Shown piece after piece: positions 1-7,511 of a DNA stretch of 64,000 bases. The position numbers were made by a program, and so were the translations under genes. Origin of the DNA: Listeria seeligeri serovar 1/2b str. SLCC3954 (GTDB lineage: Bacteria > Bacillota > Bacilli > Lactobacillales > Listeriaceae); NCBI RefSeq assembly GCF_000027145.1, contig NC_013891.1, positions 868,001 to 932,000 of the forward strand. The letters run 5' to 3'. A model generated the notes under the pieces. The model searched no databases. It was given only the letters and a program-made list of their open reading frames with translations, and was not told the origin of the DNA. The first letter of the stretch is position 1. Every line of letters starts with the position of its first letter.

Positions 1-105
1 GTAGGTGGAGCAGTATTTGTCAGTCTGTTTTATTTCCTCGCATATAAGAAAGATGCACCAAAAAAAGTAAAAGAAGAAGTACATCAACCAATTGAAGAAC
101 ATTAA
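1..105 (+). CDS. Formate/nitrite transporter family protein, C-terminal end (partial)
   Basis: The window opens inside an open frame of 34 codons ending in TAA. The visible tail begins with a Gly-Gly-Ala transmembrane stretch, continues into a hydrophobic Phe/Tyr-rich segment ending in AYKK, and finishes as a charged Lys/Glu tail. This matches the last helix and cytoplasmic tail of FNT-family pentameric anion channels. In Listeria a gene of this family lies just before the succinate-semialdehyde dehydrogenase gene, which supports the call. Most of the protein lies outside the window, so substrate and start cannot be judged. Confidence 0.6.
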   Translation, partial: VGGAVFVSLFYFLAYKKDAPKKVKEEVHQPIEEH

Positions 106-114
106 GAGCAAATG

Positions 115-147
115 GCTAGCTGTATTTATGCAGCTAGCTATTTTTTT
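115..147 (+). terminator. Intrinsic terminator of the transporter gene
   Basis: Perfect 8-bp stem GCTAGCTG/CAGCTAGC (115-122 with 131-138), an 8-nt loop, and seven T (141-147). It lies just after the stop codon at 105. Confidence 0.85.
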
Positions 148-164
148 GAAAAAATTACAATCCA

Positions 165-189
165 GTTCAAGCGCGATATGCTAGGGTGT
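165..189 (+). promoter_or_regulatory. Candidate sigma-B promoter of the aldehyde dehydrogenase gene
   Basis: GTTC (165-168), 15 nt, GGGTGT (184-189) resembles the sigma-B consensus GTTT-N13-15-GGGWAT with two mismatches. It would give a leader of roughly 110 nt. From memory, the EGD-e orthologue (lmo0913) belongs to the sigma-B regulon. No better sigma-A site is evident. Confidence 0.6.
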
Positions 190-307
190 GCGAGCTTTTT
201 TACTAAGCGTATCTTCAAAAATCCTGATTAACTTCTTAAATTTGTGGAAAACATTAATATCGGCAACAAGACTTGCCATCAGAAAAACTTATTTAGGAGT
301 GGTATTT

Positions 308-1774
308 TTGAGTATTAAAGAAACAGCTTTACCAAAAGTTCAAACAAAACTATTTATTAATGGAAAATGGGTAGATGGAGATAATAAAGAAGTAAAAGAT
401 ATTATTAATCCGGCAACAGGAGAAGTTATCGCAAAAATCGCTCAAGCAGGACCAAACGAAACGAAACAAGCAATCAAAGCAGCGAAAGAAGCCTTTCCAG
501 ACTGGGCAAAAATGGAATTAGCTGATCGCGTAAAAATCTTGCACAAAATAGCAGATTTAATGGAAGAAAAAGCAGACACATTAGCAAAAATCATGACACT
601 TGAACAAGGTAAACCGCTAAAAGAATCTAAAGGAGAAGTACTAACAGGCGTAGAAAACTTCCGCTTTGCCGCTGAAGAAGCTAGACGACTTTATGGCGAA
701 ACAATTCCAGCGCCAAACAAACACGCCTTCATTGTTAAAAAACAACCAATTGGAGTAGTCGCTGCGATTACCCCGTGGAATTTTCCAGGCGGTATGGTCA
801 CTCGTAAAATCGCGCCAGCTCTTGCTACAGGAAACACAGTCGTATTAAAACCTTCTGGAGACACACCGCTTTCTGCCTTAGCAATTTTTGAGATTTTTGA
901 AGAAGCGGGACTTCCAAAAGGTGTGGCAAATATCGTCATGGGTAGCTCTAAAGAAATTGGTAAAACCCTTACAGATAGCGATGACGTACGTAAATTAACT
1001 TTCACTGGTTCCACAAAAGTAGGCCAAAGCTTATTTAAACAATCAGCAGATACACTGAAAAAAGTATCATTAGAATTAGGTGGCCATGCGCCCTTCATCG
1101 TATTTGAAGACGCTAATCTAGAACAAGCAGTAGAAGATTTAGTCGCCGCAAAATTCCGTAACAACGGGCAAGTTTGCGTATCACCTAACCGTATTTTCGT
1201 TGCGAAAGAAATCAAAGAAACTTTCACAAAACAACTTGTTAAGAAAGTGGAAGCATTAAAAGTCGGTAATGGCTTAGATGACGTAAATGTTGGTCCACTA
1301 ATCCGCGAAGACGCCATTGACAAAATCGACAAGCAACTAAAAAATGCCAAAGATAAAGGCGCAAAAGTCTTAACTGGTGGCGGTCGTTTAACAGGTAGTG
1401 ACTATGATAAAGGAAACTTCTACAAACCAACAGTGCTAGACGGAGTAACACGCGAAATGGATATTTTCTACGAGGAAACTTTCGGACCAGTTATACCATT
1501 AATTAGTTTTGAAACAGAAGACGAAGCTATTGAACTAGCCAATGATAGTGAATTCGGTTTAGCTTCATACTTCTATACAAAAGACTTAGCTCGCGTTGAA
1601 AAAGTTAGCTCTGCACTTGAGTATGGGATGGTCGGAGCAAACGAGATTGCCATTTCTAACCCTGAAACACCATTTGGCGGCGTAAAACATTCAGGTTTTG
1701 GTCGAGAAAATGGACACTTCGGAATGGAAGAATATATCAATGTGAAATTCATCAACTTAAAATATCGTGACTAA
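308..1774 (+). CDS. gabD: NAD(P)-dependent succinate-semialdehyde dehydrogenase
   Basis: Oxidises succinate semialdehyde to succinate, the last step of the GABA shunt, in the cytoplasm. The frame is open from 188, but the TTG at 308 has AGGAG at 294-298 with proper spacing and begins MSIKETALP, giving 488 residues, normal for the family. Residues upstream of it do not look like an aldehyde dehydrogenase N-terminus. The general base Glu sits in ELGGHA near residue 256 and the catalytic Cys in GQVCVSPNR near residue 290. The NAD(P)-binding PWNFP and the GSTKVG motif are present. It stands alone between two terminators. Some paralogues act on other semialdehydes, so the exact substrate is inferred. 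Confidence 0.88.
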   Translation: MSIKETALPKVQTKLFINGKWVDGDNKEVKDIINPATGEVIAKIAQAGPNETKQAIKAAKEAFPDWAKMELADRVKILHKIADLMEEKADTLAKIMTLEQGKPLKESKGEVLTGVENFRFAAEEARRLYGETIPAPNKHAFIVKKQPIGVVAAITPWNFPGGMVTRKIAPALATGNTVVLKPSGDTPLSALAIFEIFEEAGLPKGVANIVMGSSKEIGKTLTDSDDVRKLTFTGSTKVGQSLFKQSADTLKKVSLELGGHAPFIVFEDANLEQAVEDLVAAKFRNNGQVCVSPNRIFVAKEIKETFTKQLVKKVEALKVGNGLDDVNVGPLIREDAIDKIDKQLKNAKDKGAKVLTGGGRLTGSDYDKGNFYKPTVLDGVTREMDIFYEETFGPVIPLISFETEDEAIELANDSEFGLASYFYTKDLARVEKVSSALEYGMVGANEIAISNPETPFGGVKHSGFGRENGHFGMEEYINVKFINLKYRD

Positions 1775-1792
1775 AATTCACTTTTTGAAAAT

Positions 1793-1822
1793 ACCCTCTT
1801 CGGATATTACGGAGAGGGTTTT
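1793..1822 (+). terminator. Intrinsic terminator after gabD
   Basis: Ten-pair stem (1793-1802 with 1810-1819, one G-U pair), a 7-nt loop and a short T-run. Confidence 0.8.
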
Positions 1823-1842
1823 AACGTTTAATAATAAAAAAT

Positions 1843-1871
1843 TTGAAGAATATCTTAAATTGAGCTATAAT
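1843..1871 (+). promoter_or_regulatory. Sigma-A promoter of the ABC-F leader
   Basis: TTGAAG (1843-1848), 17 nt, then a perfect TATAAT (1866-1871). Transcription should begin near 1878, about 205 nt before the ABC-F start codon. Confidence 0.85.
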
Positions 1872-1877
1872 AAAATC

Positions 1878-2082
1878 AATCAATTAAAAGGAGTGTTATC
1901 TTAAGCCAATGAAATTCTAATCCTGTACTATAAGAAAAAATGAAGAAAGCTATCTAAAATCTAGATAGAAACTATTTTTTCGGACGGGATTCGTATGTTC
2001 ATTTCGCATGTTAACACAACTAAAAGCCATTTTTGGCGTAGTTTGCGGATTCCTCTCTGAAATTTTCAGGAGGTTATTTTTT
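1878..2082 (+). ncRNA. rli53: Antibiotic-responsive attenuator leader (Rli53-like) of the ABC-F gene
   Basis: This 205-nt leader has an early SD (AAAAGGAG, 1886-1893) followed by a possible three-residue leader peptide, Met-Lys-Phe-stop, at 1909-1920. A first hairpin lies at about 1950-1970 (CTATCTA/TAGATAG). A second hairpin at 2052-2073 pairs CCTC-bulge-CTGAA with TTCAGGAGG and is followed directly by TTATTTTTT (2074-2082). The second hairpin is therefore both a terminator and a mask over the SD (AGGAGG) of the resistance gene. From memory, the EGD-e region upstream of lmo0919 produces Rli53, which terminates early unless a lincosamide-type antibiotic stalls leader translation. The leader peptide is the uncertain part: its SD spacing is long (15 nt). 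Confidence 0.82.
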
Positions 2083-3654
2083 ATGTCAATAATCGAAATA
2101 AATCAATTAAAAATAGAAGTAGCAGATCGTCTTTTAGTCGAAATTCCCCATCTGCTCGTAAATAAAAAAGCCAGAATCGGAATTATCGGTCAAAACGGTC
2201 TAGGAAAAACAACGCTTATGGAAGTGATAGCTGGGACTAAAGAACAGGCTGCTGGAGAAGTGAAAATCCAAGGAAAGCTCGCTTACATTAAACAACTTCC
2301 AACCGATAAAAGCACTAAAAGCGGCGGCGAGAAAACAAGAAAAGCAATCCAACAGGCCATGCGCCAAAATCCGAGCGTCCTATTAGCAGATGAACCAACA
2401 AGTAATTTGGACACAGAAAGCGTGAAACACTTAGAAAGACAATGGAAAGATTGGCACGGTTCGTTAATGATTATCTCCCATGACCGTTCATTTTTGAATG
2501 CTCTTTGTACAGAAATATGGGAAATTAAAGACCAAAAAATCCAAGTTTACAAAGGAAATTACCACGCTTATTTGGAACAAAAACAACTACAAGAAAACCA
2601 AGCAGAACTCGCGTACAAAGAATTTAAAAACAAAAAGAATCAACTGCAAGCATCGAAAGACTATCATGAAGTAGAAGCGGGCCGAATTATTAAACCTGGA
2701 AAACGATTAAATTCCAAAGAAGCAAGTGCTTTTAAAGCGGGAAAAGGAACCCAACAAAAAAAGCAACACAGCACAATTAAGGCCCTAGACAAACGAATTG
2801 AAAGACTTGGAAACGTGGAAAAACCACATAAACTTAAACCAATCAAAATTACTACACCAGACAATCGAACTATTAAAAAAGGCAATACTGTTTTAAGTGC
2901 TTCAGAAGCAACCTACGAAATAGCAGGCAAAAAACTATTTACAACCACTAGTTTTTCGATTAAATCAGGTGATAAAGTAGCGCTCATTGGAGAAAATGCA
3001 AGTGGGAAAACCAGTTTTTTAAGAGAAATTATCCGTGAAAATCCTCAAATAACTTGTAATACTGAAGCGAAAATCGCTTATTTTGACCAAGAAATGAAGG
3101 GATTAGACATAACCAAAACGCTATTAGAAAACATTACTGAAATCAGCGTTCAAAACAAGCAAACAACCAAAGAAGTGCTTGGCAGTATGCATTTTAAAGA
3201 AACAGACTGGTCTAAAAAAGTGAGCTTGCTTTCAGGTGGGGAGCGAGTGAAACTACTGCTCAGTATGCTACTCGTGAGCGATGCGAATTTTCTTATTCTC
3301 GATGAACCAACAAACTACCTCGATATTTTTGCAATGGAGGCATTAGAAAATTTGATTCAGAATTTTACTGGAACAGTTTTATTTGTTTCCCATGATAGAA
3401 CATTTGTAAATCAAGTTGCTGAACAATTACTTGTCATTGAAGCTGGCAAAATGACTTTTCACCGAATGACTTTTGCAGAGTATGAAGCTAATAAAGCACC
3501 TAGCCATATTCGAGAGGAAGATAGACTGATTTTAGAAATGCGCATGTCAGAAATTGCCGCCAAGCTGATGCAACCTAATTTGAAAGCAGAAGAGAAAGCG
3601 ATATTAGAAAAAGACTATCAGGAAGTTATCACAAAAAGAAGACATTTTAGCTAA
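2083..3654 (+). CDS. ABC-F ribosome protection protein, Vga/VmlR-like (lincosamide/streptogramin resistance)
   Basis: Soluble twin-ATPase of the ABC-F family that binds the ribosomal E-site and dislodges antibiotics from the peptidyl-transferase centre. It has no membrane domain and is not a transporter. The first ATPase has Walker A GQNGLGKTT, signature SGGEKTR and Walker B VLLADEPTSNLD. After a basic linker of roughly 80 residues, the second has GENASGKTS, LSGGERVK and LILDEPTNYLD. The ATG at 2083 follows AGGAGG at 2068-2073; upstream in-frame codons belong to the leader. It has 523 residues. The EGD-e counterpart (lmo0919, also called vgaL) gives intrinsic lincomycin resistance, from memory. 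Expression is probably controlled by the attenuator before it. Confidence 0.88.
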   Translation: MSIIEINQLKIEVADRLLVEIPHLLVNKKARIGIIGQNGLGKTTLMEVIAGTKEQAAGEVKIQGKLAYIKQLPTDKSTKSGGEKTRKAIQQAMRQNPSVLLADEPTSNLDTESVKHLERQWKDWHGSLMIISHDRSFLNALCTEIWEIKDQKIQVYKGNYHAYLEQKQLQENQAELAYKEFKNKKNQLQASKDYHEVEAGRIIKPGKRLNSKEASAFKAGKGTQQKKQHSTIKALDKRIERLGNVEKPHKLKPIKITTPDNRTIKKGNTVLSASEATYEIAGKKLFTTTSFSIKSGDKVALIGENASGKTSFLREIIRENPQITCNTEAKIAYFDQEMKGLDITKTLLENITEISVQNKQTTKEVLGSMHFKETDWSKKVSLLSGGERVKLLLSMLLVSDANFLILDEPTNYLDIFAMEALENLIQNFTGTVLFVSHDRTFVNQVAEQLLVIEAGKMTFHRMTFAEYEANKAPSHIREEDRLILEMRMSEIAAKLMQPNLKAEEKAILEKDYQEVITKRRHFS

Positions 3655-3669
3655 ATTGTCTTCTTTTTT
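3634..3669 (+). terminator. Intrinsic terminator of the ABC-F gene
   Basis: Stem AAAAGAAGACA with TGTCTTCTTTT and a following T-run. The stop codon (3652-3654) lies in the loop. Confidence 0.8.
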
Positions 3670-3702
3670 TAAATAAGTATGTGAAAAAGTTAACTACTTC
3701 GC

Positions 3703-3738
3703 CTTTTGCTTGATTTATACAAAAGATAGGCTTAGAAT
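3703..3738 (+). promoter_or_regulatory. Promoter with dyad before the permease pair
   Basis: TTGATT (3710-3715), 17 nt, TAGAAT (3733-3738). An inverted repeat CTTTTG (3703-3708) / CAAAAG (3720-3725) brackets the -35 box and could be an operator. No Zur-type box is visible. Confidence 0.6.
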
Positions 3739-3777
3739 CAAATAGTTGTTAAAAAGAGTAAAGAAAGAAGGAATCCC

Positions 3778-4806
3778 ATGTTTAGTCATCTTCCGGATTC
3801 ATTCCTACAAATGAACACTATTTTTATCTCTATTTTGATTGAAGCATTACCATTTGTACTTATTGGAGTGTTTATTGCCGGTTTCATCCAAATGTTTATT
3901 TCAGAAAAATTCATCGCGCGTGTTATCCCAAAAAACAAATTCCTAGCAGTCATTGTTGGTTCGCTAATTGGTGTATTTTTCCCATCGTGTGAGTGCGGAA
4001 TTGTCCCTATTGTCCGGAATTTACTCGCAAAAGGAGTCCCACTTCATGCCGGAATTGCCTTTATGCTCACGGCCCCGATTATTAACCCAGTCGTGTTATT
4101 CTCTACTTATGTTGCATTCGGAAGCACCTGGGAAGTTCCACTACTGCGAGTTGCAGGTAGTTTAGTAGTTGCACTAGTCGTAGGAAATATTATCGCTTAC
4201 TTTTATAAAGGAACTGGACTTAAAGACCGGTTTTTAAAATATGAAACAGCAAGTGAAAAAGTGGCTGTACCAACTGGAAATTTAGCAATTGCTGGAGGAA
4301 GCAGTGAAATTACCACTTCTCATTTCCAAGCTTTAGAAGTAGAAGCAGAAACTCATCATGAACATCACCATCATCATCACGGTGAAGCGCATGAGCACGA
4401 AGAAATGCCACTAAGCCAAAAGATATGGCATACAGTACAACATGCTGTAGACGAATTTTTCTCAGTTGGAAAATATTTAGTCTTTGGAGCATTACTTGCC
4501 GCAGCAATGCAAACGTATATAAAAACATCTACCTTAGTATCAATCGGACACGGTCCAATATTATCCATTCTATTAATGATGGTGCTTGCGTTTGTGCTTT
4601 CTCTGTGCTCTGAAGCAGATGCTTTTATTGCAGCATCATTTCGCAGTGTTTTCTCAACTCAGTCTATCGTTGCGTTTTTAGTATTTGGTCCGATGCTCGA
4701 TATTAAAAATTTAATGATGATGTTAGGAGCATTTAAAGCTAGATTTGTCGTTTTAATTGTTACTAGTGTTACGATTGTTGTCTTTTTATACGCCTTGGTT
4801 ATTTAA
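3778..4806 (+). CDS. Polytopic permease, YraQ/ArsP_1 (DUF318) family, with histidine-rich loop
   Basis: Integral membrane protein of 342 residues with about eight hydrophobic segments in two blocks. The SCECGIVPI motif (about residue 75) and the SLCSEADAFIA motif (about residue 280) are typical of this permease family. Between the halves is a soluble stretch with a striking His/Glu cluster (about residues 192-210) likely to bind a divalent metal. The ATG at 3778 has a purine-rich SD. The next gene, 18 bp downstream, is the standard partner (TIGR03943/DUF1980). The pair corresponds to B. subtilis ycgR-ycgQ. The transported substrate is not known; a metal link is inferred from the His cluster only. 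Confidence 0.75.
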   Translation: MFSHLPDSFLQMNTIFISILIEALPFVLIGVFIAGFIQMFISEKFIARVIPKNKFLAVIVGSLIGVFFPSCECGIVPIVRNLLAKGVPLHAGIAFMLTAPIINPVVLFSTYVAFGSTWEVPLLRVAGSLVVALVVGNIIAYFYKGTGLKDRFLKYETASEKVAVPTGNLAIAGGSSEITTSHFQALEVEAETHHEHHHHHHGEAHEHEEMPLSQKIWHTVQHAVDEFFSVGKYLVFGALLAAAMQTYIKTSTLVSIGHGPILSILLMMVLAFVLSLCSEADAFIAASFRSVFSTQSIVAFLVFGPMLDIKNLMMMLGAFKARFVVLIVTSVTIVVFLYALVI

Positions 4807-4824
4807 ACGAAAGAAGGTGAACTC

Positions 4825-5664
4825 ATGTTTCGCGTTTTTATTTTATTTGGATTTGGCTTTTACTTGATGCAGTTACATATTTCAGGAGATATTAGCAAAT
4901 ATATCAATATGAAGTACTCTTATTTATCTTTTTCAGCAATGATTGCCGCTTTTTTACTTGCGCTCGTTCAGCTTATTATGGTTTTTCGTGATGAAGATAT
5001 TGGTGCAAAAACAGAACACCTAGGACATACCCATGAAGGCGAAAATACTATTTGGAAAAAGATACTTGTATACGGGCTCCTTTCGTACGCTTTAATTGCC
5101 GGATTTATGTTTCCAGTTGCCACACTTGATTCTACAATCGTTTCCGCCAAAGGATTTCATTTTCCGAAAAATAATGAAGCAGGGGACGATCCGTATGCTC
5201 AAAATCAATTTTTGCGGCCGGACACAAGTGGTTACTTCGGGCAATCAGATTATGAAAAAATGATGGAAAAAGAAAAAGCAGAAATTATCAATCAAAATCC
5301 AATAAAAGTCACAGATAGCAATTATCTAATGACAATGGAAATTATTTATAATTATCCCGGAGAGTTTACTGGTAAACAAATTGAGTTTACAGGATTTGTT
5401 TACAATGATGATGTGACTAAAGAAAATAATTTATTCTTGTTCCGTTTTGGAATTATTCACTGTGTTGCAGATTCAGGAGTGTTTGGAATGCTAGTACAAA
5501 TGCCAGAGAAAACTAATTATCCAAATGATACGTGGCTTTCTGTAAAAGGTACGATTGGCCAGGAATATTATGCGCCATTCAAAATGACGATTCCTTCTGT
5601 AAAAGTAGAATCATACAAAGAAATAGGCAAACCAAAATCAGTTTATGTCTACCGTAAATATTAA
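4825..5664 (+). CDS. TIGR03943 (DUF1980) family membrane protein, partner of the permease
   Basis: A 279-residue protein with three or four N-terminal hydrophobic segments (about residues 1-110). The extracytoplasmic C-terminal half carries a conserved block with NYPGEFTGKQIEFTGFVY, FRFGIIHCVADS and SVKGTIG elements, the hallmark of the family. A short His-containing loop (HLGHTHEGE) lies between the first helices. SD AGAAGGTGA precedes the ATG. It is co-transcribed with the permease; these families almost always occur together, so the protein is probably an accessory subunit. Biochemical function is unknown. Confidence 0.75.
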   Translation: MFRVFILFGFGFYLMQLHISGDISKYINMKYSYLSFSAMIAAFLLALVQLIMVFRDEDIGAKTEHLGHTHEGENTIWKKILVYGLLSYALIAGFMFPVATLDSTIVSAKGFHFPKNNEAGDDPYAQNQFLRPDTSGYFGQSDYEKMMEKEKAEIINQNPIKVTDSNYLMTMEIIYNYPGEFTGKQIEFTGFVYNDDVTKENNLFLFRFGIIHCVADSGVFGMLVQMPEKTNYPNDTWLSVKGTIGQEYYAPFKMTIPSVKVESYKEIGKPKSVYVYRKY

Positions 5665-5753
5665 ATTCTCTACTTGCGGATTTAATCAGCTTGCGTTATC
5701 CTTATATAAAGCTGTTTACGTTTTCACGAATGAATAAAAGGATGGAACAATCA

Positions 5754-6674
5754 ATGAATGATTATAATCACTACTTTCATTTCCAAAGAGAAGAATGGCG
5801 CAAGTTGGAAGTGAGTAAAGATCAAATTTTAACTGCAGAAGAATTAGAAGAAATTCGTGGTTTAAACGACCGAATTTCCTTACAAGATATCTCTGAAATT
5901 TATTTGCCGCTGATTAAGTTAATTGCCATTCAGTATCACGAAGCAATTTTTATTCATGGTGAAAAAATGGAATACTTAAAGAAAAAAGAATCGCGCGCTC
6001 CTTTTATTATTGCTTTAGCCGGAAGTGTTGCGGTCGGAAAAAGCACAACTGCACGTGTATTTAAACTAATGTTAGATCGCTGGTTTTCTAAAACAAGACA
6101 AGTAGAATTAGTCACAACAGACGGTTTCCTCTTTCCGAATAAAGTTTTAGAAGAGCGAGGAATAATGAATAAAAAAGGATTTCCAGAAAGCTACGATCGC
6201 GAGCGTTTTGCGGAATTTTTAACTGATTTAAAAGCAAACAAAGAAGATGTTGAAGTGCCACTTTACTCTCATTTTACATATGATGTTTTAGATGAGACAA
6301 GAACATTACACAATCCAGATATCGTGATTATTGAAGGAATTAATGTCTTGCAAGCTGACCAGCACGAAAGCCTATTTCCAAGTGACTTTTTTGATTTCTC
6401 GGTTTACATGGACGCAGCCGAAGCCGATATTAAGAAATGGTACTTAGAACGTTTCTTCATGCTTCGCGAAACAGCCTTTCAAGATACTAGCTCTTATTTT
6501 CATCCGTACACAAAAATCAGTAAAAAAGAAGCAGAAGAGTTTGCACTAGACGTTTGGGACACAATCAATGGAGTAAACTTGAAAGAAAATATCGAAAAAA
6601 CAAAGTATCGAGCGGATTTAGTCCTTCATAAAGGTACGGATCATCTCATTTCAGATATTTATTTACGAAAATAG
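5754..6674 (+). CDS. coaA: Pantothenate kinase, type I
   Basis: Phosphorylates pantothenate with ATP, the first committed step of coenzyme A synthesis. The P-loop GSVAVGKST lies near residue 92. TTDGFLFPN, FPESYDR and the IIEGINVLQ strand are family motifs, and the C-terminal FFMLRETAF segment contributes to the pantothenate site. The ATG at 5754 (MNDYNHYF) gives 306 residues, usual for bacterial type I enzymes, and has AAAAGGA 11 nt upstream. Longer in-frame starts from 5691 lack support. It is a single-gene unit closed by a strong terminator. Confidence 0.93.
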   Translation: MNDYNHYFHFQREEWRKLEVSKDQILTAEELEEIRGLNDRISLQDISEIYLPLIKLIAIQYHEAIFIHGEKMEYLKKKESRAPFIIALAGSVAVGKSTTARVFKLMLDRWFSKTRQVELVTTDGFLFPNKVLEERGIMNKKGFPESYDRERFAEFLTDLKANKEDVEVPLYSHFTYDVLDETRTLHNPDIVIIEGINVLQADQHESLFPSDFFDFSVYMDAAEADIKKWYLERFFMLRETAFQDTSSYFHPYTKISKKEAEEFALDVWDTINGVNLKENIEKTKYRADLVLHKGTDHLISDIYLRK

Positions 6675-6717
6675 CCGAGTGCAATTAGGAGGAAACTTCT
6701 AACTGCATTCGGTTTTT
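6675..6717 (+). terminator. Intrinsic terminator of coaA
   Basis: Long interrupted stem: CCGAGTGCA (6675-6683) pairs with TGCATTCGG (6704-6712) with further inner pairs, followed by TTTTT. Confidence 0.85.
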
Positions 6718-6719
6718 CC

Positions 6720-6767
6720 TTTACTTTTGCAAATATATGCGTACAATAGAAAGTGAGTAATCACTCA
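6720..6767 (+). promoter_or_regulatory. Promoter and palindromic operator of the ABC exporter/TetR operon
   Basis: TTTACT (6720-6725), 16 nt, TACAAT (6742-6747). The transcription start region overlaps the palindrome TGAGT-AATC-ACTCA (6754-6767), the position expected for a repressor. The best candidate is the TetR protein encoded as third gene of the operon. Nearly the same 14-mer occurs at 42614-42627. Confidence 0.7.
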
Positions 6768-6788
6768 TTTGGATAAGGAGGGGAAATA

Positions 6789-7511
6789 ATGACAGAAATA
6801 GCAATTAAAGTGACAGATCTCACTGTAAAAATTGGTAAGAAAGATATCTTGTTTAATATGTCACTCGAAATCAAAAAGGGTGAAATATTTGGTTTAATCG
6901 GCCCATCTGGTGCAGGTAAGACCACTCTTGTAAAAACCATCATTGGTATGGAAAAAGCTACTACCGGACAAACCGAAGTGCTAGAAAAGCGGATGCCTAA
7001 TCTATCAGTTATTAGTAAAATTGGTTATATGGCACAGTCTGATGCGCTTTATACAGATTTAACAGCCAAGGAAAACTTAGACTTTTTTGCCTCATTATAT
7101 TCTATTAAGAGGAATGAAAAGAAAGAGAGAATGAATTATGCAGCCAAACTTGTTAATTTAGAGCCAGATTTAACTAAAAAAGTGAACAACTATTCTGGTG
7201 GGATGAAGCGCCGACTTTCCCTTGCTATTTCTGTTCTGGCTGATCCTGATGTCCTTATTTTAGATGAACCGACCGTTGGAATTGACCCAGAACTACGTAA
7301 AAGCATTTGGGAAGAACTTGCTGAACTTAAAGCGAATGGTAAATGTATCCTTGTAACGACACACGTGATGGATGAGGCCGAAAAATGTGACCGGCTTGCA
7401 ATGATTAGAAATGGGAAAATAATCGCTGTTGGGACGCCTCAGGAGCTCTCAAGCAAAACGACTTCTGGAAAACTTGAAGATGCCTTTTTAGAGTTTGGGG
7501 GAGCGAACTAA
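6789..7511 (+). CDS. ABC-2 exporter ATP-binding subunit
   Basis: A 240-residue ATPase with Walker A GPSGAGKTT, signature YSGGMKRR, Walker B VLILDEPTVGID and the switch histidine in VTTHVMDEAE. It resembles the DrrA/NodI branch that energises ABC-2 permeases. SD AAGGAGGGG lies just before the ATG. Its stop overlaps the start of the permease (7511), indicating translational coupling. Substrate unknown; a drug or lipid-like toxic compound is the usual case. Confidence 0.87.
   Translation: MTEIAIKVTDLTVKIGKKDILFNMSLEIKKGEIFGLIGPSGAGKTTLVKTIIGMEKATTGQTEVLEKRMPNLSVISKIGYMAQSDALYTDLTAKENLDFFASLYSIKRNEKKERMNYAAKLVNLEPDLTKKVNNYSGGMKRRLSLAISVLADPDVLILDEPTVGIDPELRKSIWEELAELKANGKCILVTTHVMDEAEKCDRLAMIRNGKIIAVGTPQELSSKTTSGKLEDAFLEFGGAN

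Noticed and set aside
691-1350. Long minus-strand frame of 219 codons inside gabD
   Set aside because: It is a codon-bias shadow of a well-conserved plus-strand enzyme, with no SD and no recognisable family.
1893-1904. GTG-initiated three-residue frame in the ABC-F leader
   Set aside because: Its GTG overlaps the SD itself, leaving no spacing for initiation. The ATG at 1909 is a better, though still imperfect, candidate.
4310-4613. Overlapping small frames across the His-rich loop of the permease
   Set aside because: They are products of the low-complexity CAT/CAC repeat encoding the histidine cluster.
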